From Clostridiales bacterium (GTDB taxonomy: Bacteria > Bacillota > Clostridia > Christensenellales > JAISNN01): a stretch of 5,977 nucleotides of DNA. Position numbers and translations under genes: made by a program. The notes under the pieces are model-generated. The model did no database searches, was not told the origin of the DNA, and saw only the letters and a program-made list of their open reading frames with translations. The stretch is taken from positions 1 through 5,977 of the forward strand of contig JAITOQ010000180.1 in NCBI GenBank assembly GCA_031289865.1, read 5' to 3'. The first letter of the stretch is position 1. Each line of letters opens with the position of its first letter. Of this stretch, positions 5,331-5,977 are shown piece after piece.

Positions 5331-5359
5331 TTGTTTTTTTTTTCCATATGTGGTATACT
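5331..5359 (+). promoter_or_regulatory. Extended -10 promoter of the right-hand membrane gene
   Basis: A weak -35 TTGTTT (5331-5336), a 17-bp T-rich spacer and -10 TATACT (5354-5359) preceded by TGG, an extended -10 (TGn) element that compensates for the poor -35. The -10 lies in GTATACTA, which resembles the operator core at 4822-4832. The leader to the ATG at 5438 is about 70 bases. Confidence 0.65.
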
Positions 5360-5437
5360 AATCCTAACATTTAAGCGGAGGGTTAGTTTTTGCGTTGTGC
5401 GCAAGGGATTAAATTTCGGCTTTTAGGGGGAGAGGTT

Positions 5438-5977
5438 ATGACTATCGTCGAATATTTTAAGCAAAAAAAGAGTACAATTTTTACGTTTTCGTTCGCGGTG
5501 CTGTTTGTCGTGTTGTTTTTGTCTATGATGCTGAACTACATGACGGAGGGCGTGGAGACTTTACGGCTCTTTGTCACGATTGTAAAGGTGATTATGACCG
5601 TCGCGGTCTTTTTTACCGTCATTTTTTATCAGTGGGCGCGGCTTGCGACGGGCGCAAAGGAGCGTTCGGTCAACGTCCTTTTAAATCTGTTTGCGGCGGT
5701 TGACTGTCTGTTTATCTTTTATTCAAACAACGTAAACGTCTTTAAAATCACCCTTTCGCTGTACCTCGTATTCGGGGTATCGACGATTGTGTGGGTCGCG
5801 GTGCGGCTGTTTCACGGAAAATACGACATCTACTCGGTCTTTTCGGAAATACGGGTTAGCTTAATAGTCATGGCGGCGGTTCTTTTGACTCACGGTGTTT
5901 TGTTGGTGACAAACAAGGTCACCCCCGACGAAACATTGGAGTCGGCATATATGTTTTTCGGAACAGCCGCGCTCGTC
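5438..5977 (+). CDS. Multi-pass membrane protein, function unknown (3' partial)
   Basis: A frame open from ATG 5438 to the window end gives 180 residues, starting MTIVEYFKQKKSTIFTFSFA. Hydrophobic helices lie near residues 13-33, 43-66, 78-96, 101-124 and 138-157, and a sixth begins about 168. The short connecting loops carry mostly positive residues on alternate sides (KQKK, ARLATGAKER, RLFHGK). A purine-rich ribosome site, AGGGGGAGAGG, ends 2 bases before the ATG, and a promoter is at 5331-5359. I do not recognise the family; there are no transporter or enzyme motifs in the visible part. It is separated from the XRE gene by a terminator, so it is its own transcription unit. Confidence 0.85.
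   Translation, partial: MTIVEYFKQKKSTIFTFSFAVLFVVLFLSMMLNYMTEGVETLRLFVTIVKVIMTVAVFFTVIFYQWARLATGAKERSVNVLLNLFAAVDCLFIFYSNNVNVFKITLSLYLVFGVSTIVWVAVRLFHGKYDIYSVFSEIRVSLIVMAAVLLTHGVLLVTNKVTPDETLESAYMFFGTAALV

Noticed and set aside
5360..5437. Riboswitch in the leader of the right-hand membrane gene
   Set aside because: Only weak 5-bp inverted repeats (CTAAC/GTTAG, TTGCG/CGCAA) are present, and no known riboswitch core was recognised.

Overview
The window looks like part of a low-to-moderate GC Bacillota (Clostridia-type, probably an uncultured gut lineage) chromosome. The evidence is Gram-positive style AGGAGG ribosome sites, sigma-A promoters with 17-bp spacers, a shikimate kinase that appears fused behind a shikimate dehydrogenase, and an XRE regulator of a type common in Clostridia. 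No rRNA, tRNA, CRISPR or intact transposase was seen.

Left part (1-1229). The 3' end of an aromatic-biosynthesis gene runs in from the left edge. The shikimate kinase domain is complete. The few residues before it resemble the C-terminal helix of AroE, so this is probably an AroE-AroK fusion whose linker has been enlarged by an in-frame block of dispersed repeats: a heptamer tract, then a GC-rich hairpin element. Downstream lies a 512-bp stretch without a conventional intact gene. It holds a 65-bp direct repeat present twice, each copy carrying a strong intrinsic terminator. Between and overlapping these copies, on the minus strand, is the promoter, a five-copy 11-bp operator-like array, a ribosome site and the first ~33 codons of an AlbA_2 (divergent AAA_4, Schlafen-like) gene whose body is missing.

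Middle part (1230-4756, minus strand). Three genes with 14- and 27-bp gaps form one operon: two paralogous four-helix membrane proteins with different cytoplasmic tails (Q/M-rich coiled coil versus a basic soluble domain), and a 657-residue single-pass membrane protein with a large extracytoplasmic part built from two related modules joined by an acidic linker. The operon ends at the second copy of the repeated terminator. Its promoter (TTGACT-17-TATACT) is covered by two 14-bp direct repeats 30 bp apart.

Right part (4757-5977, plus strand). A 98-residue XRE-family regulator is divergent from the operon and is the natural candidate for binding the operators. A terminator and an extended -10 promoter follow, then the 5' part of a multi-pass membrane protein of unknown function that runs off the right edge.

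Overall this is a housekeeping gene next to an accessory locus: a regulated set of membrane proteins of unknown function, and the remains of a regulatory ATPase-family gene. No function can be assigned to the membrane operon from sequence alone.
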